A stretch of 64,000 bases of DNA from Anaeromyxobacter paludicola (GTDB taxonomy: Bacteria; Myxococcota; Myxococcia; Myxococcales; Anaeromyxobacteraceae). This document shows positions 26,304 to 34,763 of this stretch, in pieces. The stretch lies in NCBI RefSeq assembly GCF_023169965.1, contig NZ_AP025592.1, positions 1,736,001 to 1,800,000 on the forward strand, in the 5' to 3' direction. Each line of letters opens with the position of its first letter. The first letter of the stretch is position 1. The notes under the pieces are model-generated. The model ran no database searches and was not told the origin of the DNA. It saw only the letters and a list, made by a program, of their open reading frames with translations. The translations under genes and the position numbers were made by a program.

Positions 26304-27164
26304 TCAGCGCCGCGGCGAGGTGACCTTCTTCTTGCGCCGCTTCGCCTCGCGCTCTCCCAGCTCGCGGGGCGTGGCGGGCGCGAGCCCGGTGAGCCGTTGC
26401 ACGACCGCCCCCGCGGCCGCCAGCCCGAAGACGCCGGTCACGAAGGCGGCGCTGCCGAACACCTTGGGCTCGCGCCGCCGCTCGCCCTCCGGGCGGGCGC
26501 GGACGCCCGGCACGCCGAGCGCCTCGTCCCACGGCAGGGCGAGGGTGTCGCGCGGAGGCTCGCGCGACCAGACGGCGAGCACGCCGGTGGGCGACACCGC
26601 CGAGATGCCGTGGTGCCGGCGCAGGTACTTGCGCACGTCCTTCGCGAGCTGGTCGGTGTGCGTCTCGCAGAGGTCGGTCACCTCGACCGCGGTCGGGTCG
26701 ATCCGGCGGGCGGCGCCCATCGAGGTGACGAGCGGGATCCGCTCCGTGAGGCAGCGCGAGATGAGGTGCAGCTTCGCGACCACCGTGTCGGCCGCGTCCA
26801 CCACGAAGTCCACGCCGGCGGGGACGATGCGGGCCGCGGTCTCCTCGCCGTAGCGCTCGCAGACCGCCTCGATCCGGGCGGCGGCGTTCACGCGGCGGTA
26901 GCGGTCCGCCAGCGCCTCGGCCTTGTAGCGCCCCACCTCGCCCTCGAGGGCGTGGAGCTGGCGGTTCACGTTGGTCTCGTCGATGCGCTCGCCGTCGCAG
27001 AGCGTGAGCCGGCCGACCCCGGCGCGCGCCAGGGCCTCGGCGGCGAACGAGCCGACGCCGCCGAGGCCGATGACGACGACGTGGGCGCGGGCGAGCCGCT
27101 CCATCGGGTCGAGGCCCAGGAGGCGCGCGGTGCGATCGAGGCGGGGCGAGAGCGGCGCGGTCAT
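26304..27164 (-). CDS. tcdA: TcdA-like E1-type enzyme (tRNA threonylcarbamoyladenosine dehydratase family)
   Basis: 286 residues of the ThiF/MoeB/E1 superfamily. The nucleotide-binding motif VVIGLGGVGSFAAEALARAG (about 31-50) is followed by LTLCDGERIDETNVNRQLHA with the conserved Asp and Arg. TcdA-type residues continue as DFVVDAADTVVAKLHLISRC and TSMGAARRIDPTAVEVTDLC. The family ATP-dependently cyclises t6A37 of ANN-decoding tRNAs to ct6A. There is no ThiS or MoaD partner nearby, in keeping with TcdA. It is divergent from the next gene with a 95-bp gap. Confidence 0.9.
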   Translation of the reverse strand: MTAPLSPRLDRTARLLGLDPMERLARAHVVVIGLGGVGSFAAEALARAGVGRLTLCDGERIDETNVNRQLHALEGEVGRYKAEALADRYRRVNAAARIEAVCERYGEETAARIVPAGVDFVVDAADTVVAKLHLISRCLTERIPLVTSMGAARRIDPTAVEVTDLCETHTDQLAKDVRKYLRRHHGISAVSPTGVLAVWSREPPRDTLALPWDEALGVPGVRARPEGERRREPKVFGSAAFVTGVFGLAAAGAVVQRLTGLAPATPRELGEREAKRRKKKVTSPRR

Positions 27165-27259
27165 GGGGGGCGCATGGTAGCGCGAAGCGGCGGGCGACCC
27201 CAGCGGGACCGCTGGACCGGGCGCCGGCCCGGGATCGGACGCGATACCATCGCGCCGCC

Positions 27260-28786
27260 GTGGCCGATCCCCGAAGAGGCTCGCGAGACCGCTGGCTCAC
27301 CGCCGCGCTCTGTGCCGGCGCCGCCGGCACGGTCGCCCTCTTCGCCTCGTGCCGGTACCTGCCGATGGTCGATCTGCCGCAGCACGCCGCGCAGATCGCG
27401 ATCTGGAAGCACATCGAGGATCCGCGCTTCGCGTTCCAGCAGCAGTTCTATCTCGACTTCGGCTCGCCCTACCTCTTCGGCTATGCCGTGGCGCGGCTCC
27501 TGGCGGAGCGCCTGGCGGTGCCGCTCGCGCTGAAGGTGACGGTCCTGCTCGCGGTGCTCGGCGTGCCCTTCTCCATGCGGCTGCTGCTGCGCCGCACCGG
27601 CGCGGACGAGTGGTGGTGCCTGCTCGGCTTTCCCCTCGCCTTCGGGGTCGCCTTCTACTGGGGGTTGCTGAACTTCCTGTTCGCCGTGCCGATCTGCGTG
27701 GTGTTCCTGGCCGAGGCGCAGGCGTACACGCGCGAGCCCACGCGCGCGCGGCTGGCCTGGCTCCTCGCGTTCGCGGCGGGCCTCTACCTCTGCCACGCGC
27801 TCATCCTGCTCTTCGCGACTGCGGCCGCGGCGCTGGTCATCGGCGCCGCGGCCGGCGACCTCCGGGTGGCGCTGCGCCGCGGCCTCCCGCTCGCGCTCCC
27901 GGCGGCCCTGGCGCTCGCCTGGGGCGCCGCCGCGTCCGCCCACAGCCCGGTCGCCGCCCACCCCGTCCTCTGGGAGCTCGGCCCGAGGCGGCTCGGCGAG
28001 CTGCTCGCCCTGTTGTTCGACTTTCGCACCGCCCCCTTCGATCCGCGGCTGCCCCCGGACTACGCGCCACTGGTCCTGACCGGCGGGATCGTGCTCGCGC
28101 TGGCGATCGCCGGAGCCCGGGTCATCCGGAGCGCTCGCGTCTGGGCGCCCGCGGCGCTCGCCTTCGCGCTCTACCTGGTCCTCCCCGAGATGGCCCGCTC
28201 GGTTGGCCTCATCTACCACCGCTTTGCGGTAATGGTCGGGATCTGCCTGCTCTCCGCCCTGGCCACCACGGCGAGCGGCTGGCGGCGCCGGCTGGCGCAC
28301 GCGCTCGTGTTCGCGTGCGCCGTGGGGTGGCTCGGCGTGCTGGCGCAGCGCTTCCAGGCCTTCGATGCCGACGCGCGCCAGTTCGACGCGGTCCGGTCGG
28401 CCATGGAGCCGCGCCGCTCCGTCGTGCCGCTCACCTTCGAGCTCACGCACCCGTCCTTCCCCGAGCTGCCCGTCTTCCTGCACTTCACGGCCTGGTACCA
28501 GGCGAGCGCCGGCGGGACCATCGGCTACTCGTTCGCGAAGGGGTTCGTGCAGCCGGTCCGCTACCGGCCGGGAGCCGATCCGCGGATGACCTTCGGGCTG
28601 GAGTCGGACGCCCGCCGCTTCGACTGGGACGTGGACGGGCACTTCGACTACTTCCTGGCCCGGGCGGCGCGTGACCCGGGGCCGGAGCTCTTCGCCAGGG
28701 CCACCTCCCCGGTCTCCCTCGAGGCGCACCAGGGGCGCTGGTGGCTGTACCGGCGGCGCGGCTCCGCCCTCGCCGGAGCGCCTTAG
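27260..28786 (+). CDS. Polytopic membrane protein, glycosyltransferase-like, unknown function
   Basis: 508 residues from GTG at 27260; no strong Shine-Dalgarno is visible. The first helix ends in CRYLPMVDLPQHAAQIAIWK, a loop pattern typical of uncharacterised bacterial membrane proteins related to GT39-like enzymes. About ten hydrophobic segments run to residue 370, and a soluble C-terminal domain (VVPLTFELTHPSFPELPVFL; HFDYFLARAARDPGPELFAR) follows. The layout parallels the membrane protein at 19887-21434, with loop, helices and soluble tail, but sequences differ. Function is unknown. Confidence 0.8.
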   Translation: MADPRRGSRDRWLTAALCAGAAGTVALFASCRYLPMVDLPQHAAQIAIWKHIEDPRFAFQQQFYLDFGSPYLFGYAVARLLAERLAVPLALKVTVLLAVLGVPFSMRLLLRRTGADEWWCLLGFPLAFGVAFYWGLLNFLFAVPICVVFLAEAQAYTREPTRARLAWLLAFAAGLYLCHALILLFATAAAALVIGAAAGDLRVALRRGLPLALPAALALAWGAAASAHSPVAAHPVLWELGPRRLGELLALLFDFRTAPFDPRLPPDYAPLVLTGGIVLALAIAGARVIRSARVWAPAALAFALYLVLPEMARSVGLIYHRFAVMVGICLLSALATTASGWRRRLAHALVFACAVGWLGVLAQRFQAFDADARQFDAVRSAMEPRRSVVPLTFELTHPSFPELPVFLHFTAWYQASAGGTIGYSFAKGFVQPVRYRPGADPRMTFGLESDARRFDWDVDGHFDYFLARAARDPGPELFARATSPVSLEAHQGRWWLYRRRGSALAGAP

Positions 28787-28821
28787 CTCCGCTCGCGGGT
28801 CGCGGCGCGAGGGAGGAGGTC

Positions 28822-29598
28822 TCACCCGAGCCGGAACAGCCCCCGCGCCGCCGCGCTCGTCGCGGCCTCCACCTCGGCCTCGGTCCTCCCCAGCGCCGCC
28901 GCCGCGGCCCGGAGCACCTCGGCGAGGAATGCGGGCTCACCGCGGCCCCGGTGCGGCCGCGGGGTCTGGTCGGGCGCGTCGGTCTCGAGGAGGAGCCGGC
29001 CCGGCGGGACGGCCCGGAGCGCCGCGATCGGCTTGCGCGCCCCCTCGTAGGTGAGCGGCCCGCCGAAGCCGAAGTGGAGCCCGAGCGCCGCGAACGGCGG
29101 GACCATCTCGGCCCCGGCGCTGTAGCTGTGGAGCACGCCGCCGGCCGGCAGCGGCGGCTCCTCCCGCAGCACCGCCAGGAGCGCGTGGTGCGCCCGGAGG
29201 AGGTGGAGGATCACCGGGAGCCGGAAGCGGCGGGCCAGCGCGAGCTGCCCGCGCAGCACCGACACCTGCCGCTCGAGCGCCGCCCCCACCGCGTCGGCGC
29301 CGTCGAGCCCGCACTCCCCCACCGCCACCGCCCCGCCGCGCGCCAGCGCCGCCTCGAGGTCCGCGAGCATCCGGTCGTCCTCGCGGGCCGGCACCTCCGG
29401 CAGGAGCTGCGGGTGGATCCCGAAGGCCACGTGCACCCCCGGGTGCTCCTGGGCGAAGCGGGCCGCCCGCGCCCATCCGCCGGGGGCCACGCCCGGCACC
29501 ACCAGCGCCTCCACCCCGGCCGCGCGCGCCCGCGCCAGCACCGACTCGCGATCCGCGTCGAAGGCGATGCCGTCGAGGTGGCAGTGGGAGTCGATCAT
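28822..29598 (-). CDS. TatD-family metal-dependent hydrolase
   Basis: 258 residues from ATG at 29598, which overlaps the stop of the upstream transporter gene by 4 bp (ATGA). Metal-binding motifs are visible: MIDSHCHLDG (His5, His7), AVGECGLDG with the bridging Glu, LPVILHLLRAHHALL, a later His in GGVLHSYSAGAEM and a terminal Asp in LLLETDAPDQTPRPHRGRG. TatD proteins are TIM-barrel nucleases or hydrolases acting on DNA or D-aminoacyl substrates. Length is typical. Its coupling to an MFS gene is unusual and of unknown meaning. Confidence 0.92.
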   Translation of the reverse strand: MIDSHCHLDGIAFDADRESVLARARAAGVEALVVPGVAPGGWARAARFAQEHPGVHVAFGIHPQLLPEVPAREDDRMLADLEAALARGGAVAVGECGLDGADAVGAALERQVSVLRGQLALARRFRLPVILHLLRAHHALLAVLREEPPLPAGGVLHSYSAGAEMVPPFAALGLHFGFGGPLTYEGARKPIAALRAVPPGRLLLETDAPDQTPRPHRGRGEPAFLAEVLRAAAAALGRTEAEVEAATSAAARGLFRLG

Positions 29599-30830
29599 GC
29601 CTGGGCCGCCGCCCGCATGGTACTCCGGCGCGACCACTGGAGGGCGCCCCAGCCGCACACCGCGAAGCCGCCGGCCACGAGCCACATGAACGGGTAGCCG
29701 TGCGTGCCCGGCTGGGCCCGCGCACCGAGGTCCACCGCCCCGCCGACCACCAGCGGGGCCAGGATCCGCCCCAGGCTGAAGGAGATGACGTAGATGCCGG
29801 TGTGCTCGCCGCCGGCGTCCTGGCCCATCAGCTCGGCGAAGAGCGGGTACGGCAGCGCCAGCTCGGCGGCGGCGCCGATTCCCGCGAAGGCGAGCACGAC
29901 CAGCGCCACCGGGAAGGACCGGGCGAAGAACCCGGCCGCCATCCCCGCGGCGAGCAGCGCCGAGCCGGCCGACAGGATCCGCGCCCGCCCGTACCGGTCG
30001 GAGAGCCGCCCCGCCACCACCGAGCCGCCGGCGAGCCCGACCACGAGCAGCCCCAGCCCACCCGAGGTCTCGGCCACCGTCGCCCCCAGCACGTGCTTCG
30101 CGTAGAGGAAGAGGTAGGGGCGGATGCCGTCGATGGCGGCGTTCCAGAACGCCTCGGCCACCAGCAGCGCCGCCGCCCCGGGCCGGGCCGCCACCTGCCG
30201 CCAGGAGTCGAGGAGCCCCTCGCGCCGGGTCGGCTCCTCGGCCGCGCGGATCCGGCGCTCGGCCCAGGCGGTCGCGCCGGTGGTGGCGAGCAGCAGGGCC
30301 GCCGCGAGCAGGAAGGGCAGCGGGCGCCAGAGGGCGAAGAGAAGGCCCGCCGCCACCAGGCCGTAGGCGAGGCCGCCGGCGCGGAAGAAGCCGCGCACGC
30401 CCTGCACCGTCCCGCGCCGCTCCTCCGGCACCGCGTCGATGAGGAGCGTCCAGAACGGCGTCAGGTACGCGTGCAGGGCGGCGAAGCAGACGAACGCCGC
30501 GCCGGCGAGCGGCCAGTAGCCGCGCAGCCACGGCGAGGCGACGAGCGCGAGCGCCATGAGCGGGGCCGTGAGGAGGAGGAAGAAGGTGCGCCGCCCGAAG
30601 CGGCGGGCGAGCCTCCGCGGCAGCCGGTCCGAGAGCGCGCCGACCCAGAACGGCAGGAGCAGGGCGAAGATCCCCTCCCCGCCGATGGCGAAGCCGATCC
30701 AGATGGCCGACGGGGCGTAGGGCGCGATGAGCACCGGCAGCAGCGCGACCATCACGGTCTGCGCCGCGGCGGCGCCCAGCTCGCCGGCGGTGAGGGCATA
30801 CTCTCGCAGTCGCCGGCGGGTCGGGCTCAC
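29595..30830 (-). CDS. MFS transporter, sugar/SLC45-like
   Basis: 411 residues from a GTG at 30830 (VSPTRRRLREYALTAGELGA) preceded by GCAGGGGC; a longer frame exists, but its added residues look non-coding. Twelve hydrophobic segments are seen. The cytoplasmic loop after TM2, WVGALSDRLPRRLARRFGRR, is an MFS motif-A variant with D-R-x-G-R, and the matching loop in the second half reads GRLSDRYGRARILSAGSALL. The overall style resembles SLC45-type sugar transporters, but the substrate is uncertain. It overlaps the TatD gene by 4 bp. Confidence 0.88.
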   Translation of the reverse strand: MSPTRRRLREYALTAGELGAAAAQTVMVALLPVLIAPYAPSAIWIGFAIGGEGIFALLLPFWVGALSDRLPRRLARRFGRRTFFLLLTAPLMALALVASPWLRGYWPLAGAAFVCFAALHAYLTPFWTLLIDAVPEERRGTVQGVRGFFRAGGLAYGLVAAGLLFALWRPLPFLLAAALLLATTGATAWAERRIRAAEEPTRREGLLDSWRQVAARPGAAALLVAEAFWNAAIDGIRPYLFLYAKHVLGATVAETSGGLGLLVVGLAGGSVVAGRLSDRYGRARILSAGSALLAAGMAAGFFARSFPVALVVLAFAGIGAAAELALPYPLFAELMGQDAGGEHTGIYVISFSLGRILAPLVVGGAVDLGARAQPGTHGYPFMWLVAGGFAVCGWGALQWSRRSTMRAAAQA

Positions 30831-30882
30831 GCCCCTGCAAGCTAGTGCCTCGTCCTGGTGGGGCGCCGGGACCGGGCGGGGC

Positions 30883-32166
30883 TCAGGCGAGCGGCTCGTC
30901 GAGCTCCAGGTAGTCGAGGTCGCGGCCGAAGGTCTCCTCGAGCCGCACCGCGGCCACGAGCGCCACGCCCACACAGACGGCGCCGACCAGCGCCGAGCCG
31001 CCGAGCAGCCCCAGGTGGGCGCGCGCGACCTGGAACGCGCTCGTGATGAGCACGAGCATGCCGCGCACGAAGTTCGGCACGGTGGTCGCGACCGTGGCGC
31101 GCAGGTTGGTGCCGAACTGCTCCGCGCCCACGGTGACGAAGATGGCCCAGTAGCCGGCCGCGAAGCCGAGGGCGGCGCAACAGGCGTAGAGCAGGTCCGG
31201 CGCCTGGCCCCGCGGCACGACGTACCAGGCGGCCACGGTGGCGGCGACGAGGCACAGGTAACCCACCACCACCTTCTTGCGGCTCCGGAGGAGCTGCGAG
31301 AGCGCGCCCGAGGCGAAGTCGCCGATCACGAGGCCGAGGTAGCAGTACATGACGGCGCTGCCGGCCGAGACCGCGCCGGTGACGCCGAGCGCCCGGGCGA
31401 ACTCGGGGGAGAAGGTGACCAGGATCCCGACCACGAACCAGGTGGGCGTGCCGATGAGGATGGTCTTGGCGTAGCGGCGGAAGCGGCCCCAGCTGGTGAA
31501 GAGCGAGAGGAAGTTGCCGCGCGCCACCGCCCGCCCCTGCCGCTCGAGCCGCCGGAACACGGCCGACTCGGCCACGCCGACCCGCAGCAGGAGCAGCGCG
31601 AGGCCGAGGCCGCCGCCGATGAGGTAGGCGGTGCGCCAGTCGAACCGGGTGGCGACCACGTTGGCGAGTACCGCCCCGGAGACGCCGACGCTGGCGACGA
31701 GCATGGTGCCCCAGCCCCGCAGCTCCTTCGGGAGGATCTCGGAGACCAGGGTCACCCCGGCCCCGAGCTCGCCGGCGAGCCCCACGCCGGCGAGGAAGCG
31801 CAGCGCGGCGTAGGCGGGCAGGCCGTGGACGAGGCCGTTCCCGAGGGTCGCGAGCGAGTAGAGCGTGATCGACCCGAACAGGATGTGGAGCCGGCCCTTC
31901 CTGTCCCCGAGGACGCCCCAGAAGACGCCGCCGAGGAGCATGCCGGCCATCTGGGTGTTGAGGAGGAAGACGCCGTCGTCGATGAGGGCCTGCCCGGAGA
32001 TCCCGAGGGCGCGCAGCGAGGGCACCCGCACGATGCTGAAGAGGAGCAGGTCGTAGATGTCCACGAAGTAGCCGAGCGACGCGACCAGCACCGCCGCCGA
32101 GAGGACGCCGGGCGGCGGGCCGGACGGCGCGGGCGCGGAGGGCGGGGCGGGCTCGAGGCGGTTCAC
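30883..32166 (-). CDS. MFS transporter, metabolite:H+ symporter type
   Basis: 427 residues from GTG at 32166. TM1 is AVLVASLGYFVDIYDLLLFS with the Asp typical of sugar and carboxylate symporters. Motif A after TM2 reads FWGVLGDRKGRLHILFGSIT, and TM4-5 carry RFLAGVGLAGELGAGVTLVS, the R-x-x-x-G-x-G-x-x-G-E pattern. Twelve segments are present, with a short acidic C-terminus (GRDLDYLELDEPLA). It is likely an inner-membrane proton symporter for an organic acid or osmolyte. It is 52 bp upstream of the SLC45-like gene, so they may share a transcript. Confidence 0.9.
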   Translation of the reverse strand: MNRLEPAPPSAPAPSGPPPGVLSAAVLVASLGYFVDIYDLLLFSIVRVPSLRALGISGQALIDDGVFLLNTQMAGMLLGGVFWGVLGDRKGRLHILFGSITLYSLATLGNGLVHGLPAYAALRFLAGVGLAGELGAGVTLVSEILPKELRGWGTMLVASVGVSGAVLANVVATRFDWRTAYLIGGGLGLALLLLRVGVAESAVFRRLERQGRAVARGNFLSLFTSWGRFRRYAKTILIGTPTWFVVGILVTFSPEFARALGVTGAVSAGSAVMYCYLGLVIGDFASGALSQLLRSRKKVVVGYLCLVAATVAAWYVVPRGQAPDLLYACCAALGFAAGYWAIFVTVGAEQFGTNLRATVATTVPNFVRGMLVLITSAFQVARAHLGLLGGSALVGAVCVGVALVAAVRLEETFGRDLDYLELDEPLA

Positions 32167-32209
32167 GCTGGGAGCCAGATAACCACGCCGGGTCGCGGCG
32201 CGCCACGCC

Positions 32210-33577
32210 TCACCCGGCCGGCCGGGACTCCGGGAGCGCCGGCAGGTGCCGGCCGAACCAGTCCGCCGAGAGCCGGGCCACCGCCGCGAGCGCCCCCGGC
32301 TCCTCGAAGAGGTGGCTCGCCCCGGGCAGCACCGCGAGCTCGCAGCGCCGCAGGTGCGGCAGGGCGGAGCGGTTGAGCGAGAGCACCATCTCGTCGCGGC
32401 CGCCGACGAGGAGCAGCACCGCCGCGTCGATGCGCGCGAGCACCTCGGGCGCGAGCAGGTCCGGCCTCGCGCCGCGCGCCACCACCGCCCGGACCTCCCC
32501 CGGGAGCGCGCTCGCGGCGGCCAGCGCGGCGGCGCCGCCGGTGCTCGCGCCGAAGAGCCCGACGGACAGCTGCTCCAGCGCGGGCCGGCGCCGCGCCCAG
32601 CGGAGGGCCTGCACCACCCTGGCCGAGAGCAGGTCCACGTCGAAGCGGAGCTGCAGGGTGGCCTCGTCCTCGGCCCGCTCCTCCGGCGTGAGCAGGTCGA
32701 AGAGGAGCGTCGCGAGCCCGGCGCGGCGGAGCGCCTGGGCCACGCGGCGGTTGCGGGCCCCGGCGTGGGTCGAGCCCGCGCCGTGCGCGAAGACCACGAG
32801 CCCGCGCGCGCCGGCCGGCACGCCGAGGGTCCCGTCCAGCCCGGTGCGGCCGCACTCGAGCCCGCGCATGGGGACCACCGTCTCGCGCTCCTCCGGGTCC
32901 GCCGGCTCGGCGCCCGGCCCGGCGCCGTCCGCGAGCCCCTCGTCGCGCCGGGCCTCGCGCAGGAGCGCCAGCGTCTCGCCCTCCTCGACCGGCGGGAGCT
33001 CGCGGTACCAGCGCGCGAGGGGCCCGAGCTCGAAGGGGAGCTCGACCGCGACCACCTCGTCGAGGTCGGCGCGGAGCTCCGGGACGAGCCGGCCGGCGAC
33101 CACCGGCGCCGCCAGCACCACCCAGGCGGCGCCGTGGGCCCGGGCGGCGCGCGCGGCGGCGCGGGCGGTGGCCCCGGTCGCCACGCCGTCGTCCACGAGC
33201 AGCACGGTGCGCCCGGCGAGGTCCGGCAGCGCCCGCCCGCCGCGCCACGCCCGGCCGCGCCGGAGCAGCTCCGGGGTGGCCCGGGCCGCGAGCTCGGCGA
33301 GGTCCGCCTCGGAGAGCCGCAGCGCGCGCGCGAGCCGGACGTCGGTCCAAGACGCCCCGCCCTCCGCGACCGCGCCCACCGGGCGCTCCGGGTGCCCCGG
33401 GGCCACGAGCTTCAGGACGGCGAGCGGCTCGAGCGGCGCGGCGAGGGCGCGCGCCACCACGCAGGCGACGGACAGGCCGCCGCGCGGCACGGCCAGGACG
33501 AGCGGGCGCTCCCGGCGGAAGCGCTCCAGGGCGGCCGCGAGCTGCCGGCCGCCGTCCTGGCGGTCGCGAAACGGCAT
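32210..33577 (-). CDS. Phosphoribosyltransferase fused to alpha/beta hydrolase
   Basis: 455 residues from ATG at 33577. The N-terminal domain (1-215) is a PRTase: LVLAVPRGGLSVACVVARAL at the start and the PRPP loop RTVLLVDDGVATGATARAAA (about 128-147). The C-terminal domain (about 235-450) is a dienelactone-hydrolase-like alpha/beta hydrolase: GLVVFAHGAGSTHAGARNRR, nucleophile elbow VGLFGASTGGAAALAAAS, acid region AVLLLVGGRDEMVLSL and His in LPGASHLFEEPG. The same fusion is known in other bacteria, but its substrate is not established. Three palindromic repeats lie directly upstream. Confidence 0.92.
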   Translation of the reverse strand: MPFRDRQDGGRQLAAALERFRRERPLVLAVPRGGLSVACVVARALAAPLEPLAVLKLVAPGHPERPVGAVAEGGASWTDVRLARALRLSEADLAELAARATPELLRRGRAWRGGRALPDLAGRTVLLVDDGVATGATARAAARAARAHGAAWVVLAAPVVAGRLVPELRADLDEVVAVELPFELGPLARWYRELPPVEEGETLALLREARRDEGLADGAGPGAEPADPEERETVVPMRGLECGRTGLDGTLGVPAGARGLVVFAHGAGSTHAGARNRRVAQALRRAGLATLLFDLLTPEERAEDEATLQLRFDVDLLSARVVQALRWARRRPALEQLSVGLFGASTGGAAALAAASALPGEVRAVVARGARPDLLAPEVLARIDAAVLLLVGGRDEMVLSLNRSALPHLRRCELAVLPGASHLFEEPGALAAVARLSADWFGRHLPALPESRPAG

Positions 33578-33603
33578 GGTCCCCCCTGGTCGCCCCTCCC
33601 CCG

Positions 33604-33727
33604 CCCTCCCCGCCCGGCGGGGAGGGAGTGACGCCGGGCCCATCGCGCGTCCCACCCTCCCCGCCCGGCGGGGAGGGAGTGACTTCCGGCCCGTCGCGCG
33701 CGTCCGGTCCTCCCGCCGGGCGGGAGG
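33604..33727. repeat. Tandem array of three palindromic units
   Basis: Units start at 33604, 33655 and 33709, a period of 51-54 bp. Units 1 and 2 have perfect stems CCCTCCCCGC / GCGGGGAGGG followed by the same GAGTGAC-type flank and a CCGG-rich spacer. Unit 3 is a shorter variant, CCTCCCGCC / GGCGGGAGG. They fill the gap between fdhE (stop at 33826) and the PRTase-hydrolase gene (start at 33577), both leftward. The arms match the palindrome at 1269-1292. Possible roles are transcript stabilisation, termination or a REP/MITE-like element. Confidence 0.75.
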
Positions 33728-33825
33728 GAGCGGCGGCGAGCCGATCTTCTTGCAGGATACGCGGACGCCGCGGCGCGCCGGCGGGCGCTTCGGGGTGGGC
33801 ACCTCGGGGTCAGCCCCGGGGGGCG

Positions 33826-34662
33826 CTACAGCTCGTACAGCGACACGCCCTTGCGCTCGTAGCCCCGCTCCTTCGCGAGGACGTCGAGGTGCAGGGTGGT
33901 CCAGTCGGCGAGCAGGAGGGAGGGATCGCCCTCCCCCGCCCAGGTCTTCACGTAGCCCTTGCACGCGTCGCACACGTCGAGCCGGAGCCCGCCCTCCCCC
34001 TCCACCTCGAGGATCGAGAGCTTGTTCGACTCGCCCTCGCCGCAGTGCGGGCAGCCGATGCGCTGGAAGGCCCAGCGGGTGCCGCAGCAGCCGCAGGCGA
34101 GCTGCTTCTCGCGGACGCCTTCGCCCGGGACGAGCCAGGCGTTCATCGGCACCGCGCCGCAGGTCGGGCAGTAGCCGTGGCCCCAGCGCGCCTCGTCCCG
34201 CTGCCCGGCGAAGGTGGCCACCACCGGCGCGAGGGCGCGGGCCGCGGCGCGCCAGGCGAGGAAGAGCACGAGCCCGGGCTGCGCCGGCGGGGCCCCTTCC
34301 TCGCCGGTGGAGAGCGCCCAGCGCGCGGTGGCGAGCCGGCGGGCCGGATCGGCGGCCCAGGCGGCCGCCTCGGCGCGGCAGCCCTCGCGCAGCTTCTCCG
34401 GCAGCCGCTCGTCGGCGGCGAGCCGCGCCACGAGCTCGCCGAGCAGCCCGGACACGGCCGGCGCGAGGTCCAGCGCCGCGGCCTCGCTGTGCAGGAGCGG
34501 GACGCCCTCGTGGTAGTCGGCGACGTAGGCCGCGAGGTCCGGCTCGGCCACCGCGGGCGCCGGCCCGGCCGCGTCGAGCGCCGCCGCGACCGCCTCGTCG
34601 AGGCGCGCCACCGGCGCGAGGTACGGGTGGGCTTCGATCCAGCGCTGGCGGGCTGCGTCCAT
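33826..34662 (-). CDS. fdhE: Formate dehydrogenase accessory protein FdhE
   Basis: 278 residues from ATG at 34662, preceded by GGAGGTGA. The N-terminal half is helical; the C-terminal half has four CxxC-type pairs: YCPTCGAVP, ACGCCGTRW, GCPHCGEG and VCDACKGY. This is the rubredoxin-like metal site of FdhE, which in E. coli binds iron and is needed to mature respiratory formate dehydrogenases. It lies downstream of the dehydrogenase genes but beyond an intrinsic terminator, so its level may depend on read-through. Confidence 0.93.
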   Translation of the reverse strand: MDAARQRWIEAHPYLAPVARLDEAVAAALDAAGPAPAVAEPDLAAYVADYHEGVPLLHSEAAALDLAPAVSGLLGELVARLAADERLPEKLREGCRAEAAAWAADPARRLATARWALSTGEEGAPPAQPGLVLFLAWRAAARALAPVVATFAGQRDEARWGHGYCPTCGAVPMNAWLVPGEGVREKQLACGCCGTRWAFQRIGCPHCGEGESNKLSILEVEGEGGLRLDVCDACKGYVKTWAGEGDPSLLLADWTTLHLDVLAKERGYERKGVSLYEL

Positions 34663-34690
34663 GTCGTTCACCTCCGGGAGGAGTGGCTCC

Positions 34691-34728
34691 AAAAAAAAGC
34701 TCCCGGCGGGCCGGAGCCTGCCGGGAGC
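34691..34728 (-). terminator. Rho-independent terminator upstream of fdhE
   Basis: Read leftward, a 9-bp perfect stem (GCTCCCGGC / GCCGGGAGC, 34720-34728 with 34699-34707, 12-base loop) is followed by eight consecutive Us (34691-34698). It is the clearest intrinsic terminator in the window. It sits after the FeS/NrfD gene (stop at 34764) and ends 28 bp before the fdhE start codon, so it separates fdhE from the main dehydrogenase transcript or acts as an attenuator. Confidence 0.88.
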
Positions 34729-34763
34729 ATTCATCTACCCGCTGCGGGGCAGCGGGACCAGCC

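Noticed and set aside
21848-26323. A rightward open frame of about 1490 codons opposite the RND efflux genes
   Set aside because: Antisense to an intact AcrB-type permease; composition is that of a shadow frame with no domain.
33604-33740. A CRISPR array
   Set aside because: Only three units with self-palindromic repeats and similar spacers; no cas genes nearby.
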